Shown: positions 33,745-42,581, numbered from the stretch's first letter. The stretch: DNA of 48,548 bases from CAKOSP01 sp964370755 (GCA_964370755.1 CAYJKL010000006.1:1-48548); one strand, 5' to 3'. The notes: generated from the letters alone by a model not told the origin. Made by a program: numbers and translations.

Positions 33745-33760
33745 GGTTATAGTGTATAAT
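33731..33760 (+). promoter_or_regulatory. Consensus promoter of the DUF1292 gene
   Basis: Perfect TTGACA (33731-33736), 18 nt, perfect TATAAT (33755-33760). The -35 lies inside the last codons of miaB. Confidence 0.75.
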
Positions 33761-33785
33761 TAAATAAGAGAAAGAGGGATTTATT

Positions 33786-34067
33786 ATGGAAGAAAAAGAT
33801 ATAAAAACTACTGAAAAAGAAATGATTAAAATCGTTGATGAAAACGGGAAAGAGAAAGAAGTTGAAGTTTTACATTATTTTAAACTTAACTCTAATAATA
33901 AAGATTATTTAGTTTATACTGATAATACTGAAGATGGAGAAGGTAATGTACTAGTTTATACATCAGAAGTTATCGAAACTGGTGATAAAATTGAACTTGA
34001 AGGCATTACTGATGAAAAGGTACTTAAAGAAATTACTGAAATTTTAACTAATATAATTAACGAATAG
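33786..34067 (+). CDS. DUF1292 (YrzB-like) small acidic protein
   Basis: A 93-aa acidic protein with IVDENGKEKEVEVLHYFKL, DYLVYTDNTEDGEGNVLVYTS and a C-terminal ITDEKVLKEITEIL. The pattern of a short beta-rich domain with YLVYTD is typical of DUF1292 proteins, which in Firmicutes commonly sit near RNase/RuvX or aminoacylation genes; here it is between miaB and an unknown repeat-bearing gene. Function unknown. It has the strongest vegetative promoter in the window. The following gene is 10 nt away with SD AGGAGGGG, so they form an operon. Confidence 0.85.
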   Translation: MEEKDIKTTEKEMIKIVDENGKEKEVEVLHYFKLNSNNKDYLVYTDNTEDGEGNVLVYTSEVIETGDKIELEGITDEKVLKEITEILTNIINE

Positions 34068-34077
34068 GAGGGGTATT

Positions 34078-35424
34078 ATGAATAATTATGAATCACTAGG
34101 TAATATGATGAATAGCCATATAAATTTTAGAAATAAAGTTATTAATTCAAAAGGGTATAAGGTATTTTCCGTTCCTAAAATGGGATTATCTAAACTTTGG
34201 AATGGATTTAAAAAACTTCCTAAAATAAAAGCGGATATAACAAGTGGATATTTAATGCAGGAAGATATTAAAAAAGTTTATGAAAATATAGGGAAGGAAC
34301 TGGATGAGAAAATATTAGATGCTGAACAAGAAAAGAAATTAGCTATTGATAGTGGCGATAAGTTTGCTGCTGCTATGATTGAACTTAGTATAACAGATTT
34401 AACAAATAAGAGGAATGTCAATGATAGATTTGTTAGTGGTGAGAAGAGAAATCATAGTGTATTTACCATCAAAAATACTGTATTGAGAATTTTTAAAAAG
34501 AGAAAGAACCTTAAAAATATTTTAAAGAATTTAGAGCTTGATGATTTAAGAAAGAAACTTAATAACATGAGTGAAAGAGAGTTAGATGAATTACTTGAAA
34601 AATATGGAGAGAATAAATTAAATAATATTCAAAATAATATTAATGAAGAACTTGATGAAAAAAGAGAAGAACTTAAAAGTTTATTTAAAGGAACGCCTTA
34701 TGAAGAATTTTTATCTGAACTTGATAATATGAGTATAAAAGAACTGCTTGAAGTTGAGTTTAATTATAAACAATCATTAATTGATAAAAGAAATATTGAG
34801 AATGTTAAAAAAAGCGAGTTAATTGCAAAACTTAGTAAAGATTTGCCTAAAACTAAATTTGCTCCGTTGCTTTCTAATATTAAAAAACTTTCATTAGATG
34901 AGATAAATGCCATTTCGAATTTAGTTGATAAAGAACTAAGTATGACTTTTTCAAAAAAAATGAGTTTTAATTCTAATGTAAGTCCTTCGCCAAGTTATGA
35001 GCAAAATGTAGTTGAAGGATATGATAGAGGATTTACTCCAGAACCAAAAGAACATGTTAATTATGAGGAAATAGTAAATGATGGTTATGGATATACTCCG
35101 CAGCCTAAGAAAGATGTTAATTACGAAAGTATTGCTAATGAAGGCTATGGTAAAGGTTATGAATTAAATGTTTCTACATCATCTGGTGATATAAAAACTA
35201 ATGAAGAAGATATAACTAGTTCATATCATAGACAAGTTATCGATAACTCAAATGTTGTTAAAGAACCAGAGTTTGATGGAAATTATCACTATCAACAAAT
35301 AGATAACTCTAAAGTTGTTAAAGAACCAGAGTTTGATGGAAATTATCATTATCAACAAATTAATGGGGAAAACCCTGTTATAAGCACCGAAGAAGAAGCT
35401 ATGGAATCTTATTTAAGAAGATAA
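34078..35424 (+). CDS. Hypothetical coiled-coil protein with C-terminal tandem repeats, 448 aa
   Basis: I do not recognise this protein. It has no membrane segment. Residues ~60-110 and ~140-300 are strongly helical and charged, with coiled-coil-like runs such as NNIQNNINEELDEKREELKS. From about residue 300 the character changes to Tyr/Pro/Asp-rich low-complexity: EGYDRGFTPEPKEHVNYEE with a second related copy (DGYGYTPQPKKDVNYES), then two near-identical 20-residue units (DNSxVVKEPEFDGNYHYQQI), encoded by a 60-bp DNA repeat at 35241-35360. The tail ends EEEAMESYLRR. A scaffold or adaptor role could be imagined but is not supported. SD AGGAGGGG; second in the operon with the DUF1292 gene. Confidence 0.78.
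   Translation: MNNYESLGNMMNSHINFRNKVINSKGYKVFSVPKMGLSKLWNGFKKLPKIKADITSGYLMQEDIKKVYENIGKELDEKILDAEQEKKLAIDSGDKFAAAMIELSITDLTNKRNVNDRFVSGEKRNHSVFTIKNTVLRIFKKRKNLKNILKNLELDDLRKKLNNMSERELDELLEKYGENKLNNIQNNINEELDEKREELKSLFKGTPYEEFLSELDNMSIKELLEVEFNYKQSLIDKRNIENVKKSELIAKLSKDLPKTKFAPLLSNIKKLSLDEINAISNLVDKELSMTFSKKMSFNSNVSPSPSYEQNVVEGYDRGFTPEPKEHVNYEEIVNDGYGYTPQPKKDVNYESIANEGYGKGYELNVSTSSGDIKTNEEDITSSYHRQVIDNSNVVKEPEFDGNYHYQQIDNSKVVKEPEFDGNYHYQQINGENPVISTEEEAMESYLRR
35241..35360 (+). repeat. Tandem 60-bp repeat inside the hypothetical gene
   Basis: 35241-35300 and 35301-35360 differ at a handful of positions only; period 60 bp equals 20 residues. It continues partly into 35361-35369. Confidence 0.85.
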
Positions 35425-35427
35425 TTT

Positions 35428-35446
35428 AAAACACATTTTGTGTTTT
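35428..35446 (+). terminator. Terminator after the repeat-bearing gene
   Basis: AAAACACA (35428-35435) pairs with TGTGTTTT (35439-35446), loop TTT, T-rich tail. Confidence 0.75.
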
Positions 35447-35451
35447 TTCTT

Positions 35452-35480
35452 TTGCAAATTTTTTTGATTTGTGATAAACT
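35452..35480 (+). promoter_or_regulatory. Promoter of pduL-dus
   Basis: TTGCAA (35452-35457), 17 nt, TAAACT (35475-35480) with extended TG (35472-35473). SD GAGGTGA follows before the ATG at 35499. Confidence 0.6.
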
Positions 35481-35498
35481 ATTTGAGGTGATTTAGAA

Positions 35499-36059
35499 AT
35501 GGAAATAAAAATAGGAATAAGTAATAAGCATGTTCATTTAACAAAAGAAACTTTTGAGATGTTATTTGATGGTGAAATTACTGTTAAAAAAGAGTTAAAA
35601 CAAATAGGAGAATTTGCTTCAAACCAAACATTAACATTAGTTGGTCCTGGTGGGCAAATAGAAAATGTTAGAGTAGTTGGACCTTTTAGAGCATATAATC
35701 AAGTAGAAATATCTAAAAAAGATTCTTTTGCGCTTGGATATAAAAATGTTCCAGTTAGACAAAGTGGAGATTTAGACGGTGCTGAAGAAATTACTCTTAA
35801 AACTGATAAGGCGGAAGTAACTATTAATGGATGTATTATCGCTGGTAGACACGTACATGTTAATACAAACGAGTCTGAGAAACTTGGTTTATACCATAAT
35901 GATAAAGTTAAACTTATTATTGGTGGAGAAAAAAGTGGTGTAATTAACGCAGTTGTTAAAGTTTCTGATACTGGTGTTTTTGAAACTCATCTTGATACTG
36001 ATGATGCTTGTGCTTTTTTACTTAATAATGATCAAGTTATAGAGCTGGAAAAATGTTAA
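35499..36059 (+). CDS. PduL-type phosphate acyltransferase
   Basis: Converts acyl-CoA (propionyl- or acetyl-CoA) and phosphate to acyl phosphate. The 186-aa protein has the two PduL half-domains: SNKHVHLTKE (H11, H13) at the N-terminus, KQIGEFASNQ, LVGPGGQIENVRVVGP, QVEIS, then GRHVHVN (H118, H120) and THLDTDDACAF. The histidines are the zinc ligands. No N-terminal encapsulation peptide is present, so it is probably a free housekeeping enzyme replacing Pta rather than a microcompartment enzyme. It would feed acetyl phosphate to AckA (2935-4113). Its end overlaps dus by 7 bases. Confidence 0.93.
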   Translation: MEIKIGISNKHVHLTKETFEMLFDGEITVKKELKQIGEFASNQTLTLVGPGGQIENVRVVGPFRAYNQVEISKKDSFALGYKNVPVRQSGDLDGAEEITLKTDKAEVTINGCIIAGRHVHVNTNESEKLGLYHNDKVKLIIGGEKSGVINAVVKVSDTGVFETHLDTDDACAFLLNNDQVIELEKC

Positions 36060-37030
36060 CTATTGGTAATGTTATTTTAAAAAATAATGTTATTGTAGCT
36101 CCGATGGCTGGTATAACAAATACTTCTTATCGAAAAATATGTAAAGAAATGGGTGCTGGATTAGTAGTTGCTGAAATGGTATCTGATAAAGCTATTATGT
36201 ATGGAAGTGAGAAGACTTTTGATCTTTTAAAAATGGATGAAATGGAAAGACCGATTTCACAGCAAATTTTTGGTAGTGATGTTGAGTCTTTTGTTGTTGC
36301 TTGTAAAAAGATTGAAGAAGTTATGAAACCTGATATTATAGATATTAATATGGGTTGCCCAGTTCCAAAGGTTGCACTTAAAGCACAAGCTGGAAGTGCA
36401 CTTCTTAAAAATCCTGATAAGGTTAAAGAAATAGTGAAGGCTGTAGTAAATGCTTCTAGTGTTCCAGTAACTGTTAAAATTAGAAGTGGCTGGGATGATA
36501 ATAGTATTAATGCTCCTTTAATAGCTAAAATATGCGAAGAGGCGGGCGCTAGTGCTATAAGTATTCATGCTAGAACTAGAAGTCAAGGATATAGTGGAAA
36601 AGCTAATTGGGCTATTATTAAAGATGTAGTAGATGCTGTAAGTATTCCTGTTATTGGTAATGGTGATATAACTACTTGTTATGATGCTAAGAGGATGCTT
36701 CTTGAAACTGGGTGCGCTGGTGTAATGATTGGTAGAGGAGTTTTAGGTAACCCTTGGCTCATTAAAGAATGTGTAGAATACTTAGAAAGTGGTATGGAAC
36801 CTACTGAAGTTTCTCCTTTAGAAAAAATATCTATGATGATTAAACATATTAATTTGCTTTATCAAGATAAAAATGAAAAACTTGCATCGCTTGAACTTAG
36901 ATCTATGCTTATGTATTATTTAAAAGGTATGAGTGATACTAAAGAAATAAAATCTAAAATAGTTAAAGCTAGTAGTAAAGATGAATATTTAACTATTATT
37001 GAGGAATATAAAAAGAAAACTTTTGTTTAG
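36053..37030 (+). CDS. tRNA-dihydrouridine synthase (DusB-like)
   Basis: FMN-dependent enzyme reducing uridines in tRNA. The 325-aa protein has the TIM-barrel signatures APMAGITNTSYRKIC, DINMGCPVPKV with catalytic C102, KAQAGSALLKNP, VTVKIRSGWDD, ISIHARTRSQGY, IPVIGNGDI and GVMIGRGVLGNPW. The DINMGCP and HARTR pattern fits the DusB/Dus1 group of Firmicutes. It starts inside the pduL stop region (7-base overlap) and is therefore coupled. Stop codon overlaps that of convergent murC by 4 bp. Confidence 0.93.
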   Translation: MLTIGNVILKNNVIVAPMAGITNTSYRKICKEMGAGLVVAEMVSDKAIMYGSEKTFDLLKMDEMERPISQQIFGSDVESFVVACKKIEEVMKPDIIDINMGCPVPKVALKAQAGSALLKNPDKVKEIVKAVVNASSVPVTVKIRSGWDDNSINAPLIAKICEEAGASAISIHARTRSQGYSGKANWAIIKDVVDAVSIPVIGNGDITTCYDAKRMLLETGCAGVMIGRGVLGNPWLIKECVEYLESGMEPTEVSPLEKISMMIKHINLLYQDKNEKLASLELRSMLMYYLKGMSDTKEIKSKIVKASSKDEYLTIIEEYKKKTFV

Positions 37031-37041
37031 TTTTCTTTTTT
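37013..37041. terminator. Bidirectional terminator dus / murC
   Basis: AAGAAAAC (37013-37020) pairs with GTTTTCTT (37030-37037), loop 9 nt, T-rich right side. Both stop codons lie within it. Confidence 0.75.
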
Positions 37042-38397
37042 TAGTGCATTAGCAACTTCATTTATAGGTCCAGCTCCAATTGTTATAACAATGTCTTTTT
37101 CTTTAACATTTTCTTTCAAATAATTTTCTATTTTTTCAAAGCTATCTATAAATACTGTGTTATTATTTTTTTCTTTTATTAAAGTTACTAACTGTTCTTC
37201 TGATACTCCGTAAGTATTTATTTCTCTAGCTGCGTATATAGGTGCTATTATGATATTATCAAACATTGATAATACTTCTGCAAACTCTTTTAAATGTTCA
37301 TGAGTTCTTGAATAAGTATGAGCTTGAAATACTGCCCAGTTTTTATTATATGTTACATTGTTAAGTGAATCAAATGTTGTTTCAATTTCGGTTGGATGAT
37401 GAGCATAATCGTCATATATTAATGCATTATTAAATTTTCCGATGTATTCAAATCTTCTTCCAACTCCAACATAATTTTCTAAACCGTTTTTAATAATATT
37501 TACATCTGTTATATAATTTGTTGATAGTGCAAATACTGCTAGAGAGTTGTATACATTGTGTTTTCCTGGTACATTTAAATCTATTGATATAATATATTCT
37601 TCATTCATATATATATCGTAAGTTGCACATCCATTATTTTTATAGATTATGTTTTTGGCAGTAAAATCTGCTTCATTTTCAAGTGCGTATGTAATAACAT
37701 TTGTATTTGTGTCTAGAAGTATTTTAGAGTTTTCATCATCATTATTTATAAGTAAGTATCCATCTGTAGGTATAAGTGATGTAAATTTTGCAAATGATTT
37801 TTGTATATTTTCAAGAGTTCCAAAATAATCTAAGTGATCATTGTCAATGTTTGTTATGATACTTGACGTTGGAAAAAAATGTAGAAATGAATCTGCAAAT
37901 TCACATGATTCCATGATTAAATAATCTTTTGATCCGATTTTAATATTACTTTTTATTGATGGAAGAGTAGCTCCAATTTGTATAGTGGGGTTTAAATTTG
38001 CTTCTAAAAAAACTTCAGAAGTAAACCCTGTGGTAGTACTTTTTCCGTGTGTTCCCGAAATACATATACAATTTTTATATTCTTTTGAAAGAAGTCCTAA
38101 AAATTCTGCTCTTTCGTAACACTCGATATTATTTTCTCTTGCGTATTTAAGTTCTTCATTATCTTCTTTAATTGCTGCTGTGTATATTACTATATCTATA
38201 TTTTCTACATTTTCTTTTTTGTGCTCTAAAAATATTTTTACATTTTTTTCTTGTAGCGCTTTTATGTAATTATTATTTTCATTTGATGATCCTGTAACTA
38301 CTGCGTCCATATCAAGAAGCATATGTGCGATACCACTCATACTAACTCCGCCAATACCAATCATATGTATTTTTTTATCTTTATACATTTTTTTCAC
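37027..38397 (-). CDS. murC: UDP-N-acetylmuramate-L-alanine ligase MurC
   Basis: Adds L-Ala to UDP-MurNAc in the cytoplasm. The 456-aa protein starts MKKMYKDKKIHMIGIGGVSM with the Rossmann-like GIGG, then the ATP P-loop SGTHGKSTTTG at ~114-124, ESCEFADSF, ITNIDNDHLDYFG, NSLAVFAL, GVGRRFE, IYDDYAHHPTEI and FQAHTYSRT. All Mur-ligase motifs are intact. SD GAGGTGAAA precedes the ATG on the minus strand. It is not in a dcw cluster; murD is 4 kb away on the other strand. Confidence 0.96.
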   Translation of the reverse strand: MKKMYKDKKIHMIGIGGVSMSGIAHMLLDMDAVVTGSSNENNNYIKALQEKNVKIFLEHKKENVENIDIVIYTAAIKEDNEELKYARENNIECYERAEFLGLLSKEYKNCICISGTHGKSTTTGFTSEVFLEANLNPTIQIGATLPSIKSNIKIGSKDYLIMESCEFADSFLHFFPTSSIITNIDNDHLDYFGTLENIQKSFAKFTSLIPTDGYLLINNDDENSKILLDTNTNVITYALENEADFTAKNIIYKNNGCATYDIYMNEEYIISIDLNVPGKHNVYNSLAVFALSTNYITDVNIIKNGLENYVGVGRRFEYIGKFNNALIYDDYAHHPTEIETTFDSLNNVTYNKNWAVFQAHTYSRTHEHLKEFAEVLSMFDNIIIAPIYAAREINTYGVSEEQLVTLIKEKNNNTVFIDSFEKIENYLKENVKEKDIVITIGAGPINEVANALKKEN

Positions 38398-38712
38398 CTC
38401 ATTATTATTATATGCTTTATTTTTTATTAAAGCAAGTTTATTTTGTGATATAAAAAATACAAAAATATTTAAAAATGTAAATTTTGTGAAAAACGAACAT
38501 TTTTAAAAAGTGTAAAACAGATAATTTTTATTTTTTTAATAATGCTTATTTTTTCTTTTAAATACTGGGATATATCATATTTGTTACATAAAGATATTTG
38601 TTTTAAAATGGGAAAAAATTAAAAATGTAAAATTTTGTAAAATGTAAAAAAAAGGTTTTACTTTTTAATTAAAAAGGAGTAAAATTAAATTGTAAGGAAG
38701 GTAGTAAATCGT
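38398..38712 (+). promoter_or_regulatory. AT-rich control region between murC and nrdD
   Basis: No gene is seen in this 315-bp stretch. It holds a near-palindrome ACATTTTTAAAAAGTGT (38503-38519), two related direct elements AAAAATGTAAATTTTGTGAAAA (about 38471) and AAAAATGTAAAATTTTGTAAAA (about 38621), and the promoter TTTACT (38657-38662), 17 nt, TAAAAT (38680-38685) for nrdD. A perfect inverted repeat TTTTACT-N15-AGTAAAA (38656-38684) lies over the promoter and could be an operator. SD AAGGAAGGT is at 38695-38703. Confidence 0.45.
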
Positions 38713-41034
38713 ATGAAGACAGAAGAAGATGTAACAAATACTTTATTAGTAGTAAAAAGAAATGGAAGTAAAGTACCTTTTAATGGTACTAAAGTGGCTC
38801 TTGCTATTAAAAAAGGATTTGATAGTGTATTAGTTGAAGATAATGACCCAGAAGGTGATGGATTTAAAACTAAATATACTACTAAGGAAATTCAAAAAGT
38901 ATATCAAAATGTTATAAAATATATAAATAAAGAATTTAAAGAAAAAGATAAAATTAAAATTGAGGAAGTTCAAGATGTTATTGAAACTATTCTTAAAAAA
39001 GATGGTTTTGAGGATGTATATAATTCATTTTCAGAATATAGAGAAAAAAGAAGTAAATCAAGAGAAAATTTTCTTCATGATAAGAAAGCTCATAAGTTTT
39101 TAAAAAGTTTAGAAAATTTAGGACTTAAGAGTTCAGCAGAAAATGATGCTAAAAGAGAAAATGCAAATGTTGATGGTGATACTGCTATGGGAACAATGCT
39201 TCAATATGGAGCTACTGTTTCTAAAGAATTTGCTAAAGATTATTTGATGAAGAAAAAGTTTGCTGATGCACATGATGAAGGTGATATACATATTCATGAT
39301 ATGGATTTTGAAGCAATGGGGACAACAACTTGTAATCAAATTGATTTAGAAAAATTATTTAAAAATGGTTTTTCTACAGGTCATGGATTTTTAAGAGAAC
39401 CAAATGATATTATGAGTTATTCTGCGCTTGCAGCTATTGCGATACAAGCAAATCAAAATGATCAACATGGTGGTCAGTCAATACCAGCATTTGATTATTA
39501 TTTAGCTCCTGGAGTACTAAAATCTTTTAAAAGATTTGTTAAAGAAATTATGAGAGACTTTTTAGATTTAGAAGGTATGACAGAGTATGCACCTATGGCT
39601 GGTATTGAAAAAGAAATTTCTAAAATATCATCTATAGATGTAACTATTGAGTATTTTGAAAAGTTTTATAAAGAAAACGAAGTTTTAAAAAGATTAATGG
39701 AACTTACTTTAGTTAAAGCTATGGAAAAAACCGAGAGAAAAACTTATCAAGCTATGGAAGCGTTTGTTCATAATTTAAATACAATGCATTCAAGAGCAGG
39801 GGCACAAGTTCCATTTTCTTCAATAAATTTTGGTACTGATATATCAAGCGAAGGTAGAATGGTAACTAGAAATTATATGCTTGCAGCTGAAGCTGGACTT
39901 GGGCAAGGAGAAACTCCTATATTTCCAATATCAATTTTCAAGGTAAAAGAAGGAGTTAACTTTAATCCTAAGGATCCAAACTATGATTTATTTAAACTTA
40001 GTTTAAGAGTATCGGCTAAAAGATTATTTCCAAATTGGTCGTTTATTGACGCTCCATTTAATTTAGAAACTTATAAAGCTGATGATTTTAAAACAGAAGT
40101 TGGATATATGGGATGTAGAACCAGAGTTCTTGCTAATGTTGCAGATGAAAATAAAGTTGTTACACCAGGAAGAGGAAATGTTTCATTTTCATCACTTAAC
40201 TTACCTAGAATTGGTATTAAGCATGGTATAGCACTTAAAGAAAGAAATAAAGCTGATATGAAAGCATTTTATGCTGAAATTGATGAAAAATTAGAATTAA
40301 TTAAAGATCAGTTACTAGAAAGACTTGAAATTCAAGGTAATAAAAGGGTTTATAATTTTCCATTTTTAATGGGTCAAGGTATTTGGCTTGATTCTGAAAA
40401 ATTAAAACCTACAGATAAAGTAAAAAAAGTTTTAAAACATGGTTCACTTTCAATTGGATTTATTGGACTTGCTGAGTGTTTAAAAGCACTTATCGGTGAG
40501 CACCATGGTGAAAGTGCGAAAGCTGAAAAACTAGGTTTTGAAATTATTACATACATTAGAAATAGATGTGATGAATTTGCAGAAAAATATGGACTTAACT
40601 TTACTTGCTTAGCAACTCCAGCAGAAGGGCTTTCTGGTAGATTTGTTAATATAGATAGAGCAGTTTATGGGAAAATAAAAGGTATTACGGATAAGTCGTA
40701 TTATACAAATTCGTTTCATATACCTGTTAGTCACAAAATTAGTTTTGCTGACAAACTTAAAAAAGAAGGTCCTTATCACTCACTTACAAATGCAGGTCAT
40801 ATAAGTTATATTGAACTTGATAGTGATCCGATGGATAATCTGGAAGCATTTGAGTCGATTGTAAGGTTAATGAGAAAATATAATATTGGTTATGGTGCTA
40901 TAAACCATCCAGTTGATAGAGATCCAGTGTGTGGATATGTTGGGGTAATCAAGGATGTATGCCCACGCTGTGGAAGAAAAGCTGGTGAACCAATTTCAGT
41001 AGATACACTAAAAAAGTTAGAAGGAAGGGAATAA
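38713..41034 (+). CDS. nrdD: Anaerobic ribonucleoside-triphosphate reductase NrdD, catalytic part (lacks glycyl-radical domain)
   Basis: Class III reductase making dNTPs without oxygen. The 773-aa ORF has an N-terminal ATP-cone (RNGSKVPFNGTKVALAI, ~15-105) and the ten-stranded barrel with GTMLQYGATVSKEF, IHDMDFEAMGTTTCNQ, FVHNLNTMHSRAGAQVPFSS, LATPAEGLSGRFVN and INHPVDRDPVCGYVGV. It ends with VCPRCGRKAGEP, part of the zinc-binding region, in which I count three rather than four close cysteines. The glycyl-radical segment expected next is absent: an in-frame TAA at 41032 stops the ORF and the segment continues as the ORF at 41038. No nrdG activase gene follows. Confidence 0.93.
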   Translation: MKTEEDVTNTLLVVKRNGSKVPFNGTKVALAIKKGFDSVLVEDNDPEGDGFKTKYTTKEIQKVYQNVIKYINKEFKEKDKIKIEEVQDVIETILKKDGFEDVYNSFSEYREKRSKSRENFLHDKKAHKFLKSLENLGLKSSAENDAKRENANVDGDTAMGTMLQYGATVSKEFAKDYLMKKKFADAHDEGDIHIHDMDFEAMGTTTCNQIDLEKLFKNGFSTGHGFLREPNDIMSYSALAAIAIQANQNDQHGGQSIPAFDYYLAPGVLKSFKRFVKEIMRDFLDLEGMTEYAPMAGIEKEISKISSIDVTIEYFEKFYKENEVLKRLMELTLVKAMEKTERKTYQAMEAFVHNLNTMHSRAGAQVPFSSINFGTDISSEGRMVTRNYMLAAEAGLGQGETPIFPISIFKVKEGVNFNPKDPNYDLFKLSLRVSAKRLFPNWSFIDAPFNLETYKADDFKTEVGYMGCRTRVLANVADENKVVTPGRGNVSFSSLNLPRIGIKHGIALKERNKADMKAFYAEIDEKLELIKDQLLERLEIQGNKRVYNFPFLMGQGIWLDSEKLKPTDKVKKVLKHGSLSIGFIGLAECLKALIGEHHGESAKAEKLGFEIITYIRNRCDEFAEKYGLNFTCLATPAEGLSGRFVNIDRAVYGKIKGITDKSYYTNSFHIPVSHKISFADKLKKEGPYHSLTNAGHISYIELDSDPMDNLEAFESIVRLMRKYNIGYGAINHPVDRDPVCGYVGVIKDVCPRCGRKAGEPISVDTLKKLEGRE

Positions 41035-41037
41035 ATA

Positions 41038-41199
41038 GTGGAAAAATTAAAAGAAAATGAGGTAGTTTCAAAAAAACAAGTAGGAGAAGGTGTTGAATTC
41101 GATAGAATTAGGAGAATAACTGGATACTTAGTAGGGACTGTTGACAGATTTAATAACGCAAAGAAATGCGAAGAACAAGATAGAATCAATCATAATTAG
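41038..41199 (+). CDS. Separate glycyl-radical domain of NrdD, 53 aa
   Basis: Begins with GTG at 41038, 4 codons after and in the same frame as the nrdD stop; SD GGAAGGGA at 41023-41030 has 7-nt spacing. The peptide contains FDRIRRITGYLVGTVDRFNN with Gly29 in RITGYL, then AKKCEEQDRINHN. In full-length NrdD this is the C-terminal glycyl-radical loop followed by a RFNNAK...DRVKH tail. So either the enzyme is made as two polypeptides that reassociate, as YfiD does for pyruvate formate-lyase, or the TAA is read through, or the gene is broken. The good SD and intact motif favour a functional split. Confidence 0.8.
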   Translation: MEKLKENEVVSKKQVGEGVEFDRIRRITGYLVGTVDRFNNAKKCEEQDRINHN

Positions 41200-41220
41200 A
41201 AGTGTCTTCACTTCTTTTTT
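41198..41220 (+). terminator. Terminator of the nrdD unit
   Basis: AGAAGTG (41198-41204) pairs with CACTTCT (41209-41215), loop TCTT, T6. Confidence 0.85.
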
Positions 41221-41221
41221 G

Positions 41222-41250
41222 TTGACAAGACTCAATATTACTATTAATAT
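41222..41250 (+). promoter_or_regulatory. Promoter of murD
   Basis: Perfect TTGACA (41222-41227), 17 nt, TAATAT (41245-41250). Predicted start about 41257, short leader with SD GGTGAGGAG. Confidence 0.7.
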
Positions 41251-41267
41251 ATTGGTGAGGAGAAATT

Positions 41268-42581
41268 ATGTATAAAAATAAGAAAATATTAATTTTAGGA
41301 GGTGCTAAAAGTGGCTTTTCAGTAGCTAAACTACTTGCACCAGATAATGAAGTTATATTGACTGATAAAAATAAATTGTCTGGTAATAATACTGAGATAT
41401 TAAATGATTTAAATGTCAAAGTTATTATTACTGATAATCAGGGAGAACTACTTGATGAAAGTTTTGATTATGTTATTAAAAATCCTGGAATAAGTATGGA
41501 TCACCCTGTGTGTGTTAAAGCTAGTATTTTAAATATACAGGTTATAAACGAAATGGAAGTTGCTTTTAGTTTTATTCCAAAAGGAGTGACTGTTGTTGGA
41601 ATTACTGGGTCAAATGGAAAAACTACTACTACGACTATTGTTTATGAAATTTTAAAAAAGTCAAATGATAATGTAGTGCTAGGAGGAAATATTGGTATTC
41701 CTCTTTGTGATATAGTTAATGATTTGAATAGTGATAGTATTTTAATACTTGAAATATCTGATCATCAACTACTTAATATGTATAATTTTAAAACAAGTAT
41801 AAGTTTAATTACAAATTTATGTCCGACACATTTGGATTTTCATGGTACTTATGAAAGTTATAAGAAATGTAAAAAGAAAATATTTAATAATCATACTGAA
41901 GAAAATATTGCGATTGTAGATAAAAATAGTGATGAAGTTACATCTTTGATAAAAGATATTAGTAGTGAAATAAAATATTTTAATGATAGTAAAAATTATG
42001 TTGGTAAAAATGGTATATTTGTTAATAATGAACTAATAGTTGAACTTTCAGATATTTTGGTTGTAGGGGAACATAACTATCAAAATATATTATGTGCTTT
42101 AATGATAATTAATGAAATTGGTATTGATAAAAAAGCAGTTAAAGAATTTTTGGAAGATTTTAAAGGTGTTGAACATAGAATTGAATATGTTACTAAAGTA
42201 AATGATGTAAGATATTTTAATGATTCAAAGTCTACTAATCCAACTAGTACGATAACAGCGCTTAGAACTTTTACTGATCCAATACATCTTATATTAGGTG
42301 GTATGGAGAGAAGTCAAGATTTTAATGAACTTAATAATGATCTTGGAAATATAAAGTGTATTTATGCAATAGGAGAAACTACTGAGAGAATTAAAGACTA
42401 TGCTAGTAAACTAAATGTAAAATGTGTAGAGTGTTATACGTTAGATAAAGCAATAAATGAAATTAAAAATAATTCTGAATTATCTGCTAATGACATTGTA
42501 TTACTGTCTCCTGGTAGCGCATCTTGGGATCAATACAAAAAATTTGAAGATAGAGGTAATGAATTTAAAGATTTAATATAA
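41268..42581 (+). CDS. murD: UDP-N-acetylmuramoyl-L-alanine-D-glutamate ligase MurD
   Basis: Adds D-Glu to UDP-MurNAc-L-Ala. The 437-aa protein has LILGGAKSGFSVAKLL, VIKNPGISMDHP, the P-loop GITGSNGKTTTT at ~111-122, NIGIPLCD, ITNLCPTHLDFHGTYE, RIEYVTKVNDVRYFNDSKSTNP (substrate and ATP-binding) and LLSPGSASWDQYKKFEDRG, the typical MurD C-terminus. A strong SD and consensus promoter precede it. It stands alone rather than in a division-cell-wall cluster. Confidence 0.96.
   Translation: MYKNKKILILGGAKSGFSVAKLLAPDNEVILTDKNKLSGNNTEILNDLNVKVIITDNQGELLDESFDYVIKNPGISMDHPVCVKASILNIQVINEMEVAFSFIPKGVTVVGITGSNGKTTTTTIVYEILKKSNDNVVLGGNIGIPLCDIVNDLNSDSILILEISDHQLLNMYNFKTSISLITNLCPTHLDFHGTYESYKKCKKKIFNNHTEENIAIVDKNSDEVTSLIKDISSEIKYFNDSKNYVGKNGIFVNNELIVELSDILVVGEHNYQNILCALMIINEIGIDKKAVKEFLEDFKGVEHRIEYVTKVNDVRYFNDSKSTNPTSTITALRTFTDPIHLILGGMERSQDFNELNNDLGNIKCIYAIGETTERIKDYASKLNVKCVECYTLDKAINEIKNNSELSANDIVLLSPGSASWDQYKKFEDRGNEFKDLI

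Noticed and set aside
40890..41419. Minus-strand frames over the nrdD 3' end and murD 5' end
   Set aside because: Shadows of the real genes; they would cover the nrdD terminator and murD promoter, and show Ser/Pro/Phe-rich nonsense composition.
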